A model generated the notes under the pieces. It saw nothing but the letters and a program-made list of their open reading frames with translations. It had not been told where the DNA came from and searched no databases. Source: Methanomassiliicoccus luminyensis B10 (GTDB lineage Archaea > Thermoplasmatota > Thermoplasmata > Methanomassiliicoccales > Methanomassiliicoccaceae). From it: DNA of 64,000 bases. The stretch spans positions 186,001 through 250,000 of the forward strand of contig NZ_CAJE01000013.1 of NCBI RefSeq assembly GCF_000308215.1, given 5' to 3'. This document shows positions 34,334-46,411 of this stretch, in pieces (the stretch's first letter is position 1; the number at the start of each line of letters is the position of its first letter). Made by a program: the position numbers and the translations under genes.

Positions 34334-35677
34334 ATGATAGATGAGAAAGGAGCCACCGAGGAGGAACCACCGTCCACTGGCCAGGAGGTTATCCCGGATG
34401 CCATCGAGAGGATGGCCATGGGGGAGCTGCCCAGAATCTGGATGGTCATCCTAATAGGCTTCGTGGCCATCTTGTTCACGATAGTATGGCTCAACGCCTA
34501 CTTGTTCCTGAACGATGCCATCTGGAAAAACAGCTTCGTGATGAACAATCATTGGACCCTGCCGGCCGGCGCCCTGCTGTTCTCGCTTTTGGTGGGACTG
34601 TCCGAGAAGTACTTGGATGCGCCGAATGCCATCAAGGGCAGCTTGGTTGACTCCATCAAGGGCGGGGAGGAACTGAGCTATCGGCGTTTCCCGGGAACCC
34701 TGGTCTCCTCCTTCTGTTCCCTGCTATCAGGTGTCAGCGTCGGGCCAGAGGGGCCCCTCGGCTTCCTGGTCCAAGAGATTGCAGGGTGGATCGAGGACAA
34801 GCTCAGAATCGTAAAGGAATCCAGGCTCGGGTTCAAGGTGGCGGCGCTGGCATCCGCATACAACGGCATCGTGGGCACCCCCCTGTTCACCGCGGTGCTG
34901 GCCACGGAGATAGGCGTAGGCAAGAGAGATCGTCTTCTGTACCTTGGTTGGAATCTGCTGGCCGGGGTTATCGGCTACTTCGTTTTCGTCCTCCTGGGGT
35001 TCCATTCCTTCCTTGGGGAGATCCCTTTCCCGCCCATCCGGTCGAACGAGGTCGTGTACATCGTGTATGCGATTATCCTCGGCGGGGTGGGGACCATGCT
35101 GACGTTGTTCGTAGTATCGTCGTTCCGGCTTTCCGGGAAGCTGATGGCCCGGTTCAGCGACAGGGTGGTCCTGCGCACCCTGATCGCGGGAGCGATAACC
35201 GCATCCATCATATACTTCTTCCCAGAGGTGAGCTTCTCGGGCGAGAACCAGATACATCAAATCGTGGACAATGCCACCCAGTACGGCGTGGCAATGCTCC
35301 TGCTGTTCACGGTCCTGAAGGTGCTGTTGCTCGGGCTGGCGCTGAAAGGGGGGTTCCTGGGCGGTCCGATATTCCCGACGCTGTTCGCCTGCACGACCCT
35401 TAGCCTGGCGATAGGGCTGGTATTCCCCGACGTGCCCATCATCATAATCGTCCTGTGCATAGAGGGGGCCGCCTTCACCCTGCTTCTGGGAGGGCCGCTT
35501 ACCGCGATCCTGCTGGTGGGGGCGGTGGCATCGGAGGGATTGGTCGAAACATACCTGACCGGGCTGATCGTGGTCGCCATCGTCACATCCATGCTTATTG
35601 GCATGGTGGCCAGGAGAATCATGACAAGGCGTGGGGCGAGGACGAGCGGACGTCCTGAGGGAGGAGGACCCGCATAA
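34334..35677 (+). CDS. ClC-family chloride channel or transporter
   Basis: 447 residues with about ten to twelve membrane helices. The selectivity-region motifs are recognisable: VSVGPEGPLG (the G-K/R-E-G-P region) and GGFLGGPIFP (G-x-F-x-P). Members conduct chloride or exchange chloride for protons; some export fluoride. The glutamate of GPEGP suggests a gating glutamate is kept. Confidence 0.88.
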   Translation: MIDEKGATEEEPPSTGQEVIPDAIERMAMGELPRIWMVILIGFVAILFTIVWLNAYLFLNDAIWKNSFVMNNHWTLPAGALLFSLLVGLSEKYLDAPNAIKGSLVDSIKGGEELSYRRFPGTLVSSFCSLLSGVSVGPEGPLGFLVQEIAGWIEDKLRIVKESRLGFKVAALASAYNGIVGTPLFTAVLATEIGVGKRDRLLYLGWNLLAGVIGYFVFVLLGFHSFLGEIPFPPIRSNEVVYIVYAIILGGVGTMLTLFVVSSFRLSGKLMARFSDRVVLRTLIAGAITASIIYFFPEVSFSGENQIHQIVDNATQYGVAMLLLFTVLKVLLLGLALKGGFLGGPIFPTLFACTTLSLAIGLVFPDVPIIIIVLCIEGAAFTLLLGGPLTAILLVGAVASEGLVETYLTGLIVVAIVTSMLIGMVARRIMTRRGARTSGRPEGGGPA

Positions 35678-35808
35678 GGTGGACGGCCGAGGACAGTTAC
35701 TCCGCAGGCCTGGCGTTCGTCCTCCATAGTCAGGGGGCGGCTCAATCACCGTAGCGATCCAAATCGTCCGCCGGACCGGGGAGATATATTGATATCTCAT
35801 GGGCGAGA

Positions 35809-36330
35809 GTGGCTAAGTCAGGAGTGATCTGGTTGGCATCGAGGAAAGCAATCATCAAGGCAGAGCCAGGAAAGCAAGAGATGATCATCATCAGGGAATT
35901 CGACGCACCGAGGGACCTGGTGTTCAAGGCATTCACCGACGCCGACCTCTACGCCCAGTGGATAGGCCCGCGGGGACTGTCCACCAAGATAGAGGCGTTC
36001 GAAGCGCGGGACGGGGGAAGGTGGAGGTATTTCCAAAAGGACAAAGATGGCCACGAGTTCGGGTTCCACGGGATGTTTCACGAGGTCTCCCCACCCGAAA
36101 GGGTAATCCAGACCTTTGAGTATGAGCAGCTGCCGGAAAGGGGGCACGTCTCCCTCGACTCGGCCATTTTCGAAGAGCTGCCGGGCGGGAGGACCAGAGT
36201 GACGGACCGGTCGGTCTTCCTCACCGCGGAGGACCGCGACGGCATGCTCGGTTCCGGCATGGAAGAGGGGATGAACGAATCGTACCAGCGTCTGGATGAA
36301 CTGCTGGAGAGGCTAAAGGTAAAGGCCTGA
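35809..36330 (+). CDS. SRPBCC/AHSA1-family protein
   Basis: 173 residues. [55 protein letters not shown] and a C-terminal long helix ([19 protein letters not shown]) match the Activator-of-Hsp90-homologue-1-like START fold, which binds hydrophobic ligands. GTG 35809 is the outermost start; the conserved domain begins about residue 25. Converges on the gene at 36221 with 110 bp of overlap. Confidence 0.85.
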   Translation: MAKSGVIWLASRKAIIKAEPGKQEMIIIREFDAPRDLVFKAFTDADLYAQWIGPRGLSTKIEAFEARDGGRWRYFQKDKDGHEFGFHGMFHEVSPPERVIQTFEYEQLPERGHVSLDSAIFEELPGGRTRVTDRSVFLTAEDRDGMLGSGMEEGMNESYQRLDELLERLKVKA

Positions 36331-37069
36331 GGGGATAGCTCTCGACGATCTCCAGGAACCGGGCGTTGCCGCCCTCGTCGTCCTGGCAGATCCGTTCCAG
36401 GTGCACCAGGTACGCTTTGGTCTCCGCGAAGAACCCCAGCTCGCAGGCCAGCCTGACAGCCCGCTCCTCGATCTCGCTGTTGGCGCATCGGGCAGTATAC
36501 TTGTCGCGGGACGACCGGGCCCGCCAGTACGGCTTGAACGCTTCGGACCTCCCCATGGCGATGTGCATCAGCTCGTGGATCAGGATGCCGCGCGCGGCAT
36601 CGTCCGGAGCGTTTGCGGCCTCGTGCCCGACAAGGAGCAGCCAGGGGCCCTGGCCCACGCCGATTTTCCTGGTCCCGGTGCGGTCCTGCGCGGTCATGGG
36701 CGCGGCATAGGTCGCTAGGCAGAGGTCCGGGCCTTTCCCGAGGAGGTCCAGGATGCCGGGGGGAAGAAGTGCGAACGCTTCCCTTATCTTCTGATATAGG
36801 AAGGGATGGTCCCGCGGGGTCAAGGCCACGCTGTTGGGGGAGCGGCTCTTCTCCCGCATCCCGGCCCTTCCGGGCATCGACCCGCAGGATGGCCTGGAGT
36901 AGTCGATGTTGTCCTTGAGGACCTCGTCCGCGGCATCGAACCCCGAGGAGCGGGAAAGCCGGTCCCTGGCCAGCGCTGCCGATGGCCAGAACTCGGCCAG
37001 GACAGGCAGCTGGGGGGAGAGCTCGAGCGGGCGGCCTTTAGGATCGTCCATTGCTGCATTGATTTCCAT
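36221..37069 (-). CDS. Putative zinc metallopeptidase (HExxH)
   Basis: 282 residues. [13 protein letters not shown] contains the HExxH zinc motif; [15 protein letters not shown] lies before it. The C-terminal ~45 residues overlap the AHSA1 gene and are composition-biased, so the functional part probably ends near residue 235. Possibly a DUF2268-like or gluzincin-type peptidase. No signal peptide is evident. Confidence 0.55.
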   Translation of the reverse strand: MEINAAMDDPKGRPLELSPQLPVLAEFWPSAALARDRLSRSSGFDAADEVLKDNIDYSRPSCGSMPGRAGMREKSRSPNSVALTPRDHPFLYQKIREAFALLPPGILDLLGKGPDLCLATYAAPMTAQDRTGTRKIGVGQGPWLLLVGHEAANAPDDAARGILIHELMHIAMGRSEAFKPYWRARSSRDKYTARCANSEIEERAVRLACELGFFAETKAYLVHLERICQDDEGGNARFLEIVESYPLRPLPLASPAVHPDAGTIRSSPLPCRNRACRRGPPR

Positions 37070-37125
37070 GCAGATTTATCAAACTCTCCAGGGGAGGGAC
37101 GATGTCCGGCGATGTAATCCCGTCC

Positions 37126-37632
37126 TCACGAGGACGCGGGGTACGGTAGGGTGGCGCCCACAGCCTGTTTCCCGACGAGGCTCGTGACCTTGACCTTGAC
37201 TATCTGGGTCCCCTTGGCCATCTCCGGGCTTATGGTCCCCTTGTGGTGGGGGGCATACTTTGCGAAGATCTTGTTCAGCGCCTCGGCCTTGCTCTCCGCG
37301 TCGCCCACCAGCTCGGCCCTGCCAGCGGCGATGACGCTCTTGTACAACAGGTCGAACTCGCAGGGCGCGTCGGCGTTGACCACGCCTTTCATCTCATCTA
37401 CCTCGAAGCAGACTGAGGCGTTTGCATGTATCGCGTCGATCTTCCTACCTTTCTTGGCGCAATGCAGCAAAATTTCGCCGCCGCTCCGATCGTAGTGGAA
37501 CAGTATCGGCACGACGTACGGCTCGCTGCCATGGCACATCGCCAGCCGGCCTACCGCAGTGCTCTCCAGAAACTGCTCCGCGTCTTCCCTGCTCATCTCC
37601 CGCTCCTTGCGCATCATGGGGTGCCCGCTCAT
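37126..37632 (-). CDS. Pyridoxamine 5'-phosphate oxidase-like FMN protein
   Basis: 168 residues from ATG 37632. The motif set (AVGRLAMCHGSEPYVVPILFHYD, ILLHCAKKGRKIDAI, VCFEVDE) is that of the split-barrel FMN or F420 family often annotated as NimA-like or PNPOx-related. It binds a flavin-type cofactor; the reaction is unknown. Confidence 0.82.
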   Translation of the reverse strand: MSGHPMMRKEREMSREDAEQFLESTAVGRLAMCHGSEPYVVPILFHYDRSGGEILLHCAKKGRKIDAIHANASVCFEVDEMKGVVNADAPCEFDLLYKSVIAAGRAELVGDAESKAEALNKIFAKYAPHHKGTISPEMAKGTQIVKVKVTSLVGKQAVGATLPYPASS

Positions 37633-37655
37633 GTCTCCTCTCCTCCGTTGTCCTC

Positions 37656-38120
37656 TCAATTCCCGCTCTCGTCCATCCTCAGCTTGGCCCTTCTCGCGGC
37701 TATCTCCTCCGGAACGAACATGTCCCGGACCTGCCGGCACAGCGACATGATCATATCAGCGTCCCTCTTCTCCGGAGCGCCATGATAATAGTTGTCCAGG
37801 GAGCAGATGCCGAATATCGATTCGTCCAGCCACCTTATCTGCCCGTCCAGCTTCGGAGGGATGTTCACCATCGTCTCCACAGCGTCCATGAGGCAGATGA
37901 AATTGTGGTTGTCCGGATCTATCCCGTGCAGGTGGCACAGCCCGACGAGGTACCGCTCCAGGGCGATGGCGGCCACATTGAATATCAGGCTGTGCCCGTA
38001 CCCATCCCTGGTGAACTCCTCGGCCCGGCGGAAGAAAGCGTTGCCGTCCCGGAGGTCTTCCTCGAACGCTCTGAACCTGTTCTTCATGGGGTCGTCGTCT
38101 GGGTCGATGTTTATGAGCAT
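37656..38120 (-). CDS. HEPN-like helical protein downstream of anfK
   Basis: 154 residues, all helical, with FEEDLRDGNAFFRRAEEFTRDGY, then NVAAIALERYLVGLCHLHG, the layout of HEPN domains, some of which are RNases. The usual R-x-(4-6)-H catalytic motif is not clearly present. It follows anfK by 102 bp in the same direction and could be part of the operon, but it does not resemble the known anf accessory genes anfO or anfR. Confidence 0.6.
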   Translation of the reverse strand: MLINIDPDDDPMKNRFRAFEEDLRDGNAFFRRAEEFTRDGYGHSLIFNVAAIALERYLVGLCHLHGIDPDNHNFICLMDAVETMVNIPPKLDGQIRWLDESIFGICSLDNYYHGAPEKRDADMIMSLCRQVRDMFVPEEIAARRAKLRMDESGN

Positions 38121-38222
38121 GGACTGCCTCCTGCCTGTCCCGCCTGGCCTGGATGGCTGAGGGTCGGGTAAAAGTCCCGTTGAAGAGGTTTGGGCCCGGC
38201 AGGGGAATTCGATGGCATGATA

Positions 38223-39611
38223 TCACCAAACGTTCAGCAGCCATTCCTTGTTCTTCTTGTACTCCATGTCCGTGAACAGGGTGTTGGCCATCCCTTCGGC
38301 CAGCCAAATGGCGCCCTCGTACCCCACCACGGGATGCCGATAGTATCCGGCGCGGTCGTACACGGGGAAGCCCACGCGGAACATGGGCACCTTGCAGTCG
38401 ATGGAGGTGAACCTCCCCTTGGAATGCCCGAGGATGAGGTCCAGCTCCAGCCCTTTGTTCCTGATGCGGTCCTCCAGCTCCCACAGATCGGCGTTGGTGA
38501 CGATCTCCATGTCATGCGTCACCTTCTCCTTGAGCGCCTTGATGCGGGGGTCGTCCACGTAGTTGGGGTTGTCGTCCCCCAGGAGCAGCAACATGGGCTT
38601 CATCTCCAGATCCAGGCAGAACTCTGCCAGGCCGATGACCAGGTCGGCGTTGCCGTAGATGGCCACCTTCTTGTCGGCGAAGAACATGTGAGTAAGGTCG
38701 GCCAGGGCGTCGAGGGCGATCCCGCGCTCGTGCACCAGCGATTTGGGTATGGGCTTGCCGGTCAGCCTCTTCACTTTCTGCAGGAAGGCGTCGGTGTTGC
38801 GGATGCCAATGGGCGTGGGGCCGATGACCGCAGGCACGCCGAACTTGCCCTCCAGATACTTGGCGGCCTTGCCCCCCTCATAGCGGTTCAACGCGATGGT
38901 GCCGACCGCATTGGCGGTGCCCACCAGGTCCTCCACAGTGGTGTCGCCGTGCGACACGACGCTCCTGTCGGGCAATAACGGAGAATCGAAGGCTTCAATC
39001 TCGAACAGCACGGTGGCGTCCACCTCCATCTCCGCCAGGAGGTGCTTGAGCGCCTTGACGTCGCCGGGATTGGCCCACCCAGTAATTAGGTTGAGCTTGC
39101 CGTTAGGTTCTCCCTTCTTGGCGAAGTAAGTTACCAGTTCGTTCACCGCGACGTCGTACCCGCTGACCATGCTCCCCACGAAGCTGGGGGAATGGATGGG
39201 GATGAGGTGCACCTCCCGACCGGCATACTTCTCCTTCAGGAGGTCTTGGTTAAGCTTCCTCACCACTCCATCGATGTCATCGCCGATGACCTCGGTAGAG
39301 CAGGTACTGATAATCGGTACCACCTTCACATGCGGGTAGCGCATCAGTAGGACATCCACCGCCTCCTCCACGCGGTGACAGGCGCCGAACACCGCGCCGT
39401 CTTCGTGCAGGGAGGATGACGCGATCTCGAAGCTCTCCTTGAAATGCTGGGCGAACAGCATGCGCACGAACATGACGCAGCCCTGGCCGCCGTGGACGAT
39501 TCCGATGCAGTCCTTGATCCCTATGCTGGCATATTGAGCGCCGCAAGGCTGGCAGGTGAATATCGGATTGATTATCCCGTTGCGCTCCTTCATCTTGACT
39601 TCACAAACCAT
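38223..39611 (-). CDS. anfK: Fe-only nitrogenase FeFe protein beta subunit
   Basis: 462 residues, the same length as Azotobacter AnfK as I recall it, and very close along its length. P-cluster cysteines are in FTCQPCGAQYASIGI, GGQGCVMFVR and STCSTEVIGDD. Further landmarks: SSLHEDGAVFGACHRVEEAVDVLL, LGHSKGRF and KEWLLNVW at the end. With AnfD it forms the alpha2beta2delta2 core that reduces N2 on the iron-only cofactor. Last gene of the anf operon. Confidence 0.95.
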   Translation of the reverse strand: MVCEVKMKERNGIINPIFTCQPCGAQYASIGIKDCIGIVHGGQGCVMFVRMLFAQHFKESFEIASSSLHEDGAVFGACHRVEEAVDVLLMRYPHVKVVPIISTCSTEVIGDDIDGVVRKLNQDLLKEKYAGREVHLIPIHSPSFVGSMVSGYDVAVNELVTYFAKKGEPNGKLNLITGWANPGDVKALKHLLAEMEVDATVLFEIEAFDSPLLPDRSVVSHGDTTVEDLVGTANAVGTIALNRYEGGKAAKYLEGKFGVPAVIGPTPIGIRNTDAFLQKVKRLTGKPIPKSLVHERGIALDALADLTHMFFADKKVAIYGNADLVIGLAEFCLDLEMKPMLLLLGDDNPNYVDDPRIKALKEKVTHDMEIVTNADLWELEDRIRNKGLELDLILGHSKGRFTSIDCKVPMFRVGFPVYDRAGYYRHPVVGYEGAIWLAEGMANTLFTDMEYKKNKEWLLNVW

Positions 39612-39623
39612 TACGATCCCTCC

Positions 39624-39980
39624 TCAGTAGTGCGGGTCCTTCAGCTCCTCGTTCAGCGAGCCGGATATGGTCAGGAAGTCCATGCGGTCCTTGACCCCCT
39701 GCATGAGCATTTTGATCTCGTCCTTCTCCATGGTGGATAGCCATGGGTACCGGCGTTTGAAACCGTCGGCCAGGCATACCGCGTCGACCCAGTAGCATCG
39801 GTCCGACAGCGATGTCTTCTCCACTGGCTCATCGCACAATATCTGCATGGTCCTCATCAGGATCTCCTTGTTCTGGCGCTCCCGGTCCCACGCCCGGGAG
39901 TGGAACTGCCACAGGCACTTCTTCATGATGTAGTCGACCAGCAGCTCGGCCTTCTCCTTGTTGATGTCTTCCATCGGCAT
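39624..39980 (-). CDS. anfG: Fe-only nitrogenase delta subunit
   Basis: 118 residues. Nearly every stretch matches Anf[50 protein letters not shown] and [13 protein letters not shown]. The delta subunit occurs only in vanadium and iron-only nitrogenases, never in the molybdenum type, and sits between D and K. Together with D and K it identifies the system as Anf rather than Nif. Confidence 0.97.
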   Translation of the reverse strand: MPMEDINKEKAELLVDYIMKKCLWQFHSRAWDRERQNKEILMRTMQILCDEPVEKTSLSDRCYWVDAVCLADGFKRRYPWLSTMEKDEIKMLMQGVKDRMDFLTISGSLNEELKDPHY

Positions 39981-39986
39981 TCCCCC

Positions 39987-41551
<1,565 letters not shown>

Positions 41552-41566
41552 TCATTCCTCCTTTGC

Positions 41567-41947
41567 TTACAGGATCGCTTTCTCCCCTTCCTCGTCGGTG
41601 CGTATCCTGGTGACGCTCTCTATCGGGCAGATGAAGATCCTGCCGTCGCCTATCTCTCCGGTCTGGTTCACGTCGATGATGGTCTGTGCCACCGCGTCGA
41701 CGTCGGAGTCCCTCACTACCATGGCGAGGAGGCGCTTGGGGACGTACTTCATTCCGTTCAGCCCTCCCATGGCAAGGACGCCGGGACGGAGGTCTACGTT
41801 GACCTCCCCGGCGATCCCGTGCTGCTTCCCCCGCCCGAGCACCAGGACCGCGGTGAGGCCGGGGAAGCCCAGCTTGTCGAGCGCGTCCCTGGTCGCCCCC
41901 ATCTTCTTGGGGCGTATGATCGCTATGATCTCCTTCACCGGCATCAC
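41567..41947 (-). CDS. nifI2: PII-family nitrogenase regulator NifI2
   Basis: 126 residues, GlnB/PII fold with KEIIAIIRPKKMGATRDALDKLGFPGLTA and GDGRIFICPIESVTRIRTDEEGEKAI. In methanogens NifI1 and NifI2 form a complex that binds nitrogenase and blocks it when 2-oxoglutarate falls, i.e. when ammonium is plentiful. Position between H and D is diagnostic. One base separates it from nifI1. Confidence 0.95.
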   Translation of the reverse strand: MMPVKEIIAIIRPKKMGATRDALDKLGFPGLTAVLVLGRGKQHGIAGEVNVDLRPGVLAMGGLNGMKYVPKRLLAMVVRDSDVDAVAQTIIDVNQTGEIGDGRIFICPIESVTRIRTDEEGEKAIL

Positions 41948-42265
41948 CTACAGTTCCGTTGAGCCGGTGCGTATGGTGAAAGTCTTCTCCACCGAGGTCA
42001 CGAAGATCTTGCCATCGCCGAAGTTTCCAGTATGGGCTTTTCCCTTGATCTGGCCGACCACCTCGTCGACGTCCTGGTCCTGGACGACCATCAGGAGCAT
42101 GGTCTTGGGCAGCTCGTCGTAATGGACCGATCCGACGGTGATGCCTTTCTGCTTGCCGCGGCCGAACACCGGGATCTTGGTCAGCGAGCTGAACCCCGCC
42201 TCGGCGAGGCCGTCGGATATCATGTCCGCGGCCTCGGGGCGTACTACCGCTCGTATCATTTTCAT
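41948..42265 (-). CDS. nifI1: PII-family nitrogenase regulator NifI1
   Basis: 105 residues with MKMIRAVVRPEAADMISDGLAEAG, FGRGKQKGI in the T-loop position, and NFGDGKIFVTSVEKTFTIRTGS, matching NifI1. Works with NifI2 as the ammonium switch-off of nitrogenase. Its presence implies post-translational control of this Fe-only enzyme. Confidence 0.95.
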   Translation of the reverse strand: MKMIRAVVRPEAADMISDGLAEAGFSSLTKIPVFGRGKQKGITVGSVHYDELPKTMLLMVVQDQDVDEVVGQIKGKAHTGNFGDGKIFVTSVEKTFTIRTGSTEL

Positions 42266-42289
42266 GTGAAGCTCCCCTTTCCAGCACCT

Positions 42290-43255
<966 letters not shown>

Positions 43256-43631
43256 TCTATTTTTTCTAAATTTTAATTCCTTTACGAATCATGAGAACGA
43301 GGTTGGGACGGAGCTAGCCAGGCATGGGAACAAGGTGAGCCTGGATTCGACCGAGCGCTCGTAGATGAATAATTCAAAAATAATCAAATGACTAGATCGG
43401 CGCGTTCTCACACGGTCCGGGGCCTGGCAGGGCTCGCGCGAACTCCGTTCCCACCGAACGCCCAAACCGGACCGGGCCGGCAACCAGATTATTCCGTTTC
43501 GCCTTTTGAGGTCCGAGCTTCCAGTGAGAAGGTGGTCAGCACTCTCAAAAAAATGAAGGTCTGGCTCGTTTCCCGTTAACCAGGATACTGTTATTATATG
43601 TGCTTCTTCCTTATTCCCTTGCGAATAATTC
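43256..43631. other. Divergent intergenic region, anfH to cysK
   Basis: No gene is supported. AT-rich near the anf side; the cysK side carries a possible TATA region at about 43592-43600 (TTATTATATG). Confidence 0.4.
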
Positions 43632-44546
43632 ATGACAGAGCTATCGGTCGATCTCAAGGAGAACATTCTCCAGACCATCGGCAACACCCCCCTGGTCCGG
43701 ATTAACAAGCTCAACCCGAACAAGAACGCCTCGATCTACGCCAAGGTCGAGGGGACCAATCCCACCGGGAGCATCAAGGACCGCATCGCCCTGAGCATGA
43801 TAGAGCAGGCCGAGGCCGAGGGCACTCTGGTAGAGGGAAAGACCATTATCGAGCCGACCTCAGGGAACACCGGGGTCGCTCTGGCGATGATCGGCGCCAT
43901 CAAGGGGTACGAAGTGGAGATCGTCATGAGCGACGCGGTCTCGGTCGAGCGCCGCCAAATGATCAGGGCGTTCGGGGGCAAGGTCACCCTGAGCGAGGGG
44001 AAGTACGGCACCGATGGCGCCATCAGGATGGCCAGGGAGCTGGTGAAGAAGAGCCCGGGCAAGTACTTCATGCCCGACCAGTTCTCCAACCAGTACAACA
44101 AGCTCGCCCACTACCGGACCACCGGCGATGAGATATGGAGGCAGACCGGCGGCACCGTGACACATTTCGTGTCCGCACTGGGTACCTCCGGCACCATGAT
44201 GGGCGTGGGCAGGGCGCTCAAGGAGCACGACCCCGGCATCAAGGTGGTCTCCGCTCACCCGGTCAAGGGGCACTACATCCAGGGACTGAAGAACATGGAA
44301 GAAGCGATCGTCCCGTCGATATACGATCCCAGCATGATCGACACTACCATCATGGTGGAGACCGAGGACGCGTACGAGATGGCCCGCGAAATCGTGAAGA
44401 AGGAGGGGATCTTCGTGGGCATGAGCAGCGGCGCCGCCATGTACGCCGCGGTTGAGATAGCGAAGCGGATCGATTCAGGGGTCATCGTCACCATCCTCCC
44501 CGACCGGGGGGAGAAATACCTGAGCACCAGCCTGTTCTCGATCTGA
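43632..44546 (+). CDS. cysK: Cysteine synthase (O-acetylserine sulfhydrylase)
   Basis: 304 residues, PLP fold-type II. IGNTPLVRINKL, NPTGSIKDRIALSM (PLP lysine), EPTSGNTGVALAMI, and GTSGTMMGVGRALK (phosphate loop) are all present. It makes cysteine from O-acetylserine or O-phosphoserine and sulfide; the substrate is not decided by these motifs. It diverges from the anf operon; cysteine also feeds iron-sulfur cluster building, though a link is only suggested by position. Confidence 0.95.
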   Translation: MTELSVDLKENILQTIGNTPLVRINKLNPNKNASIYAKVEGTNPTGSIKDRIALSMIEQAEAEGTLVEGKTIIEPTSGNTGVALAMIGAIKGYEVEIVMSDAVSVERRQMIRAFGGKVTLSEGKYGTDGAIRMARELVKKSPGKYFMPDQFSNQYNKLAHYRTTGDEIWRQTGGTVTHFVSALGTSGTMMGVGRALKEHDPGIKVVSAHPVKGHYIQGLKNMEEAIVPSIYDPSMIDTTIMVETEDAYEMAREIVKKEGIFVGMSSGAAMYAAVEIAKRIDSGVIVTILPDRGEKYLSTSLFSI

Positions 44547-44587
44547 GCTCGGGGCTCAGGTGATGTGTGGTTGGAAGCGGGCCGAGC

Positions 44588-45247
44588 TCACAGGGGCTTT
44601 CGGAGCGCTACCTCGTACAGCTTCTTGACGCACGACGGCGAGGGTTCATCGAACTCTTTGATCCACAGAAGGTCATAGCCTGCCGCCATTCTTGTCAGCG
44701 TCGGCTCATCGAAGAAGTGCACCACGAAGCCCAGGGGGTTCCTCCACGTACCCTTGCCCCTTGGCTCGAACTTGCCGTAGTGCGGATCGTGGTCGTTGCG
44801 GACCGAGAAGATGTTGATGCCTCCTGGCCGCAACACCCTGCGGCACTCCGCCAGCATCCTGGTGACCTCCTCCTCGGTGAACTCCATGGTGAAGAACATG
44901 TGCGAATACACGGCATCGAAGGAGGCATCGGGGAACGGCAGAGGCTCCCTGGCATCGTGTACCTTTAGCGTTGCTCTAAACCCTGCGTCCTTGGCACATT
45001 TCCTGAGCTGGCATATGCCAGATTCAGAGTAGTCAAGAGCGGTGACCTCGAACCGGTTCCCGGCGAAGAAACTGGTGTCCCTGCCCTGGCCGCAGCCGAG
45101 CTCCAGGACCGTCCTGACCCCATTCTCCCTGAGGACCGGAAGCACCCGCGCCGCCAGCACGCTCGGCTCTTTCCCAAAATAGTCCTGGGCGTTGGAGTAG
45201 GTTCGGTCCCACTGCTTTTGCTGATCGGCATCTTCAGGCATGAGCAT
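44588..45247 (-). CDS. Class I SAM-dependent methyltransferase
   Basis: 219 residues. Motif I VLELGCGQGRDTSFFA, an acidic residue at the end of strand 2 (VTALDYSE), VHDAREPLPFPDASFDAVYSHM and LAECRRVLRPGGINIFSVRN are the standard series. The substrate is unknown. Converges on cysK. Confidence 0.9.
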   Translation of the reverse strand: MLMPEDADQQKQWDRTYSNAQDYFGKEPSVLAARVLPVLRENGVRTVLELGCGQGRDTSFFAGNRFEVTALDYSESGICQLRKCAKDAGFRATLKVHDAREPLPFPDASFDAVYSHMFFTMEFTEEEVTRMLAECRRVLRPGGINIFSVRNDHDPHYGKFEPRGKGTWRNPLGFVVHFFDEPTLTRMAAGYDLLWIKEFDEPSPSCVKKLYEVALRKPL

Positions 45248-45363
45248 AAAGGAGATTCACGCCGGGAACCTTAAAGGGGCCGCTCACGAAGACGTAGAGA
45301 AGCGTGCACGTTACGTGGCCACTGCATCTATTGGTCGCACAAAATGAAGAAAGACAGAAGTTA

Positions 45364-45377
45364 AGTGGACAGGGGGG
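45364..45377. repeat. Left attachment site of element 2 (candidate)
   Basis: 14-base direct match to 54325-54338. It does not lie in a tRNA gene. Confidence 0.6.
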
Positions 45378-45574
45378 AGTTCCCTCGCCGCTCTATCCAG
45401 ATGGATGTTTGAAGAATTCAATAACCGCAATTTGGGAAATCCAGGCTTCCAAACCTATTCCCCTTTTTCTCTCAATATTTCCCGGGGAATACAGCAAGGG
45501 GGCTTTTCATGATCCGGAGCTCGGGGGGACCGCCATGCCCCGTTATTCTTCATTCCCCGTCTAAGAGCAGTCGG

Positions 45575-45648
45575 AATATCGTGAATATCGTGATAAAGGC
45601 CAATTCTTGACCCATCCAGATGGTTATCACGATATTGCTCACGATATT
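45575..45648. repeat. AATATCGTGA inverted-repeat site upstream of serine recombinase
   Basis: AATATCGTGAATATCGTGATAA (45575-45596) is followed after 27 bases by TTATCACGATATT-GCT-CACGATATT (45624-45648): each arm is a tandem pair, and the arms are inverted. The same motif recurs inside the primase-helicase gene near 52.85 kb. It is a likely binding site for the recombinase (res-like) or a replication or partition protein. Confidence 0.75.
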
Positions 45649-45715
45649 GTGTCGATACTGATTTAGCATGATGTTTAAGGCGCGATATCATAAGGCCCCC
45701 CAGAGGATTTGAAAC

Positions 45716-46345
45716 ATGAAGGTAGCTCTGTATGCCAGAGTTTCAACCGAGGACCAGGATACCGACGTTCAGAAGTTCAGGCTTGAAGAATACGCAAAGC
45801 TCCAGGGATGGGAAATCTTCGACTACTTCAAGGATGAAGCATCGGGAGCCGATGATTCCCGGCCGGGGCTCGACACCATGCTAGAAGCAGCCGGCATAAC
45901 CAAAGACGGCAGATCATCCAAGCCCAAGTATAACGCGATCGTCGTTACAAAGCTAGACCGGATTATGAGATCTCTCGTTTCCTTGGAGCTCCTAATCTCG
46001 AAGCTCGATAAGCAAAAGGTTTCCCTGATTGTCATGGACCAAGGGATTGACACCGGGGCGGACGGCAACGACGATACAAAGAGGCTCATCCGACGCATTC
46101 TAGGGGCCGTTGCGGAGTGGGAGAGGGGAATGATTAGGATTAGGGTCAAAGAGGGCATGCAGAAGGCCAAGAAACACGGCACAAGGAGCGGGGAGCCCAT
46201 CGGCCGGCCGAGAGCTCACATTCCCCCCGAGGCCCTTGCTGCTGTGAGATCCGGGAGGTCCTTGAGGGATGTAGCAGCCGAGTATCACATTTCACTTGCT
46301 ACTCTGCAAAGGCGTTCCAAAAGGGAGGCCCCCGTTCCTTTATGA
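45716..46345 (+). CDS. Serine recombinase (resolvase/invertase type)
   Basis: 209 residues. N-terminal catalytic domain with ALYARVSTEDQ (active serine), VVTKLDRIMRS, and a helix E region; C-terminal helix-turn-helix (RSLRDVAAEYHISLATLQRR) for DNA binding. Small resolvases of this kind invert or resolve DNA at nearby sites. The palindromic repeats just upstream are its obvious candidate site. Confidence 0.92.
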   Translation: MKVALYARVSTEDQDTDVQKFRLEEYAKLQGWEIFDYFKDEASGADDSRPGLDTMLEAAGITKDGRSSKPKYNAIVVTKLDRIMRSLVSLELLISKLDKQKVSLIVMDQGIDTGADGNDDTKRLIRRILGAVAEWERGMIRIRVKEGMQKAKKHGTRSGEPIGRPRAHIPPEALAAVRSGRSLRDVAAEYHISLATLQRRSKREAPVPL

Positions 46346-46411
46346 GCAAAGGGGCCTGAATCGCCTTGTCTCAGAACCTCTAGTTTCTGAAACATCATTC
46401 CGTCTGCATGT

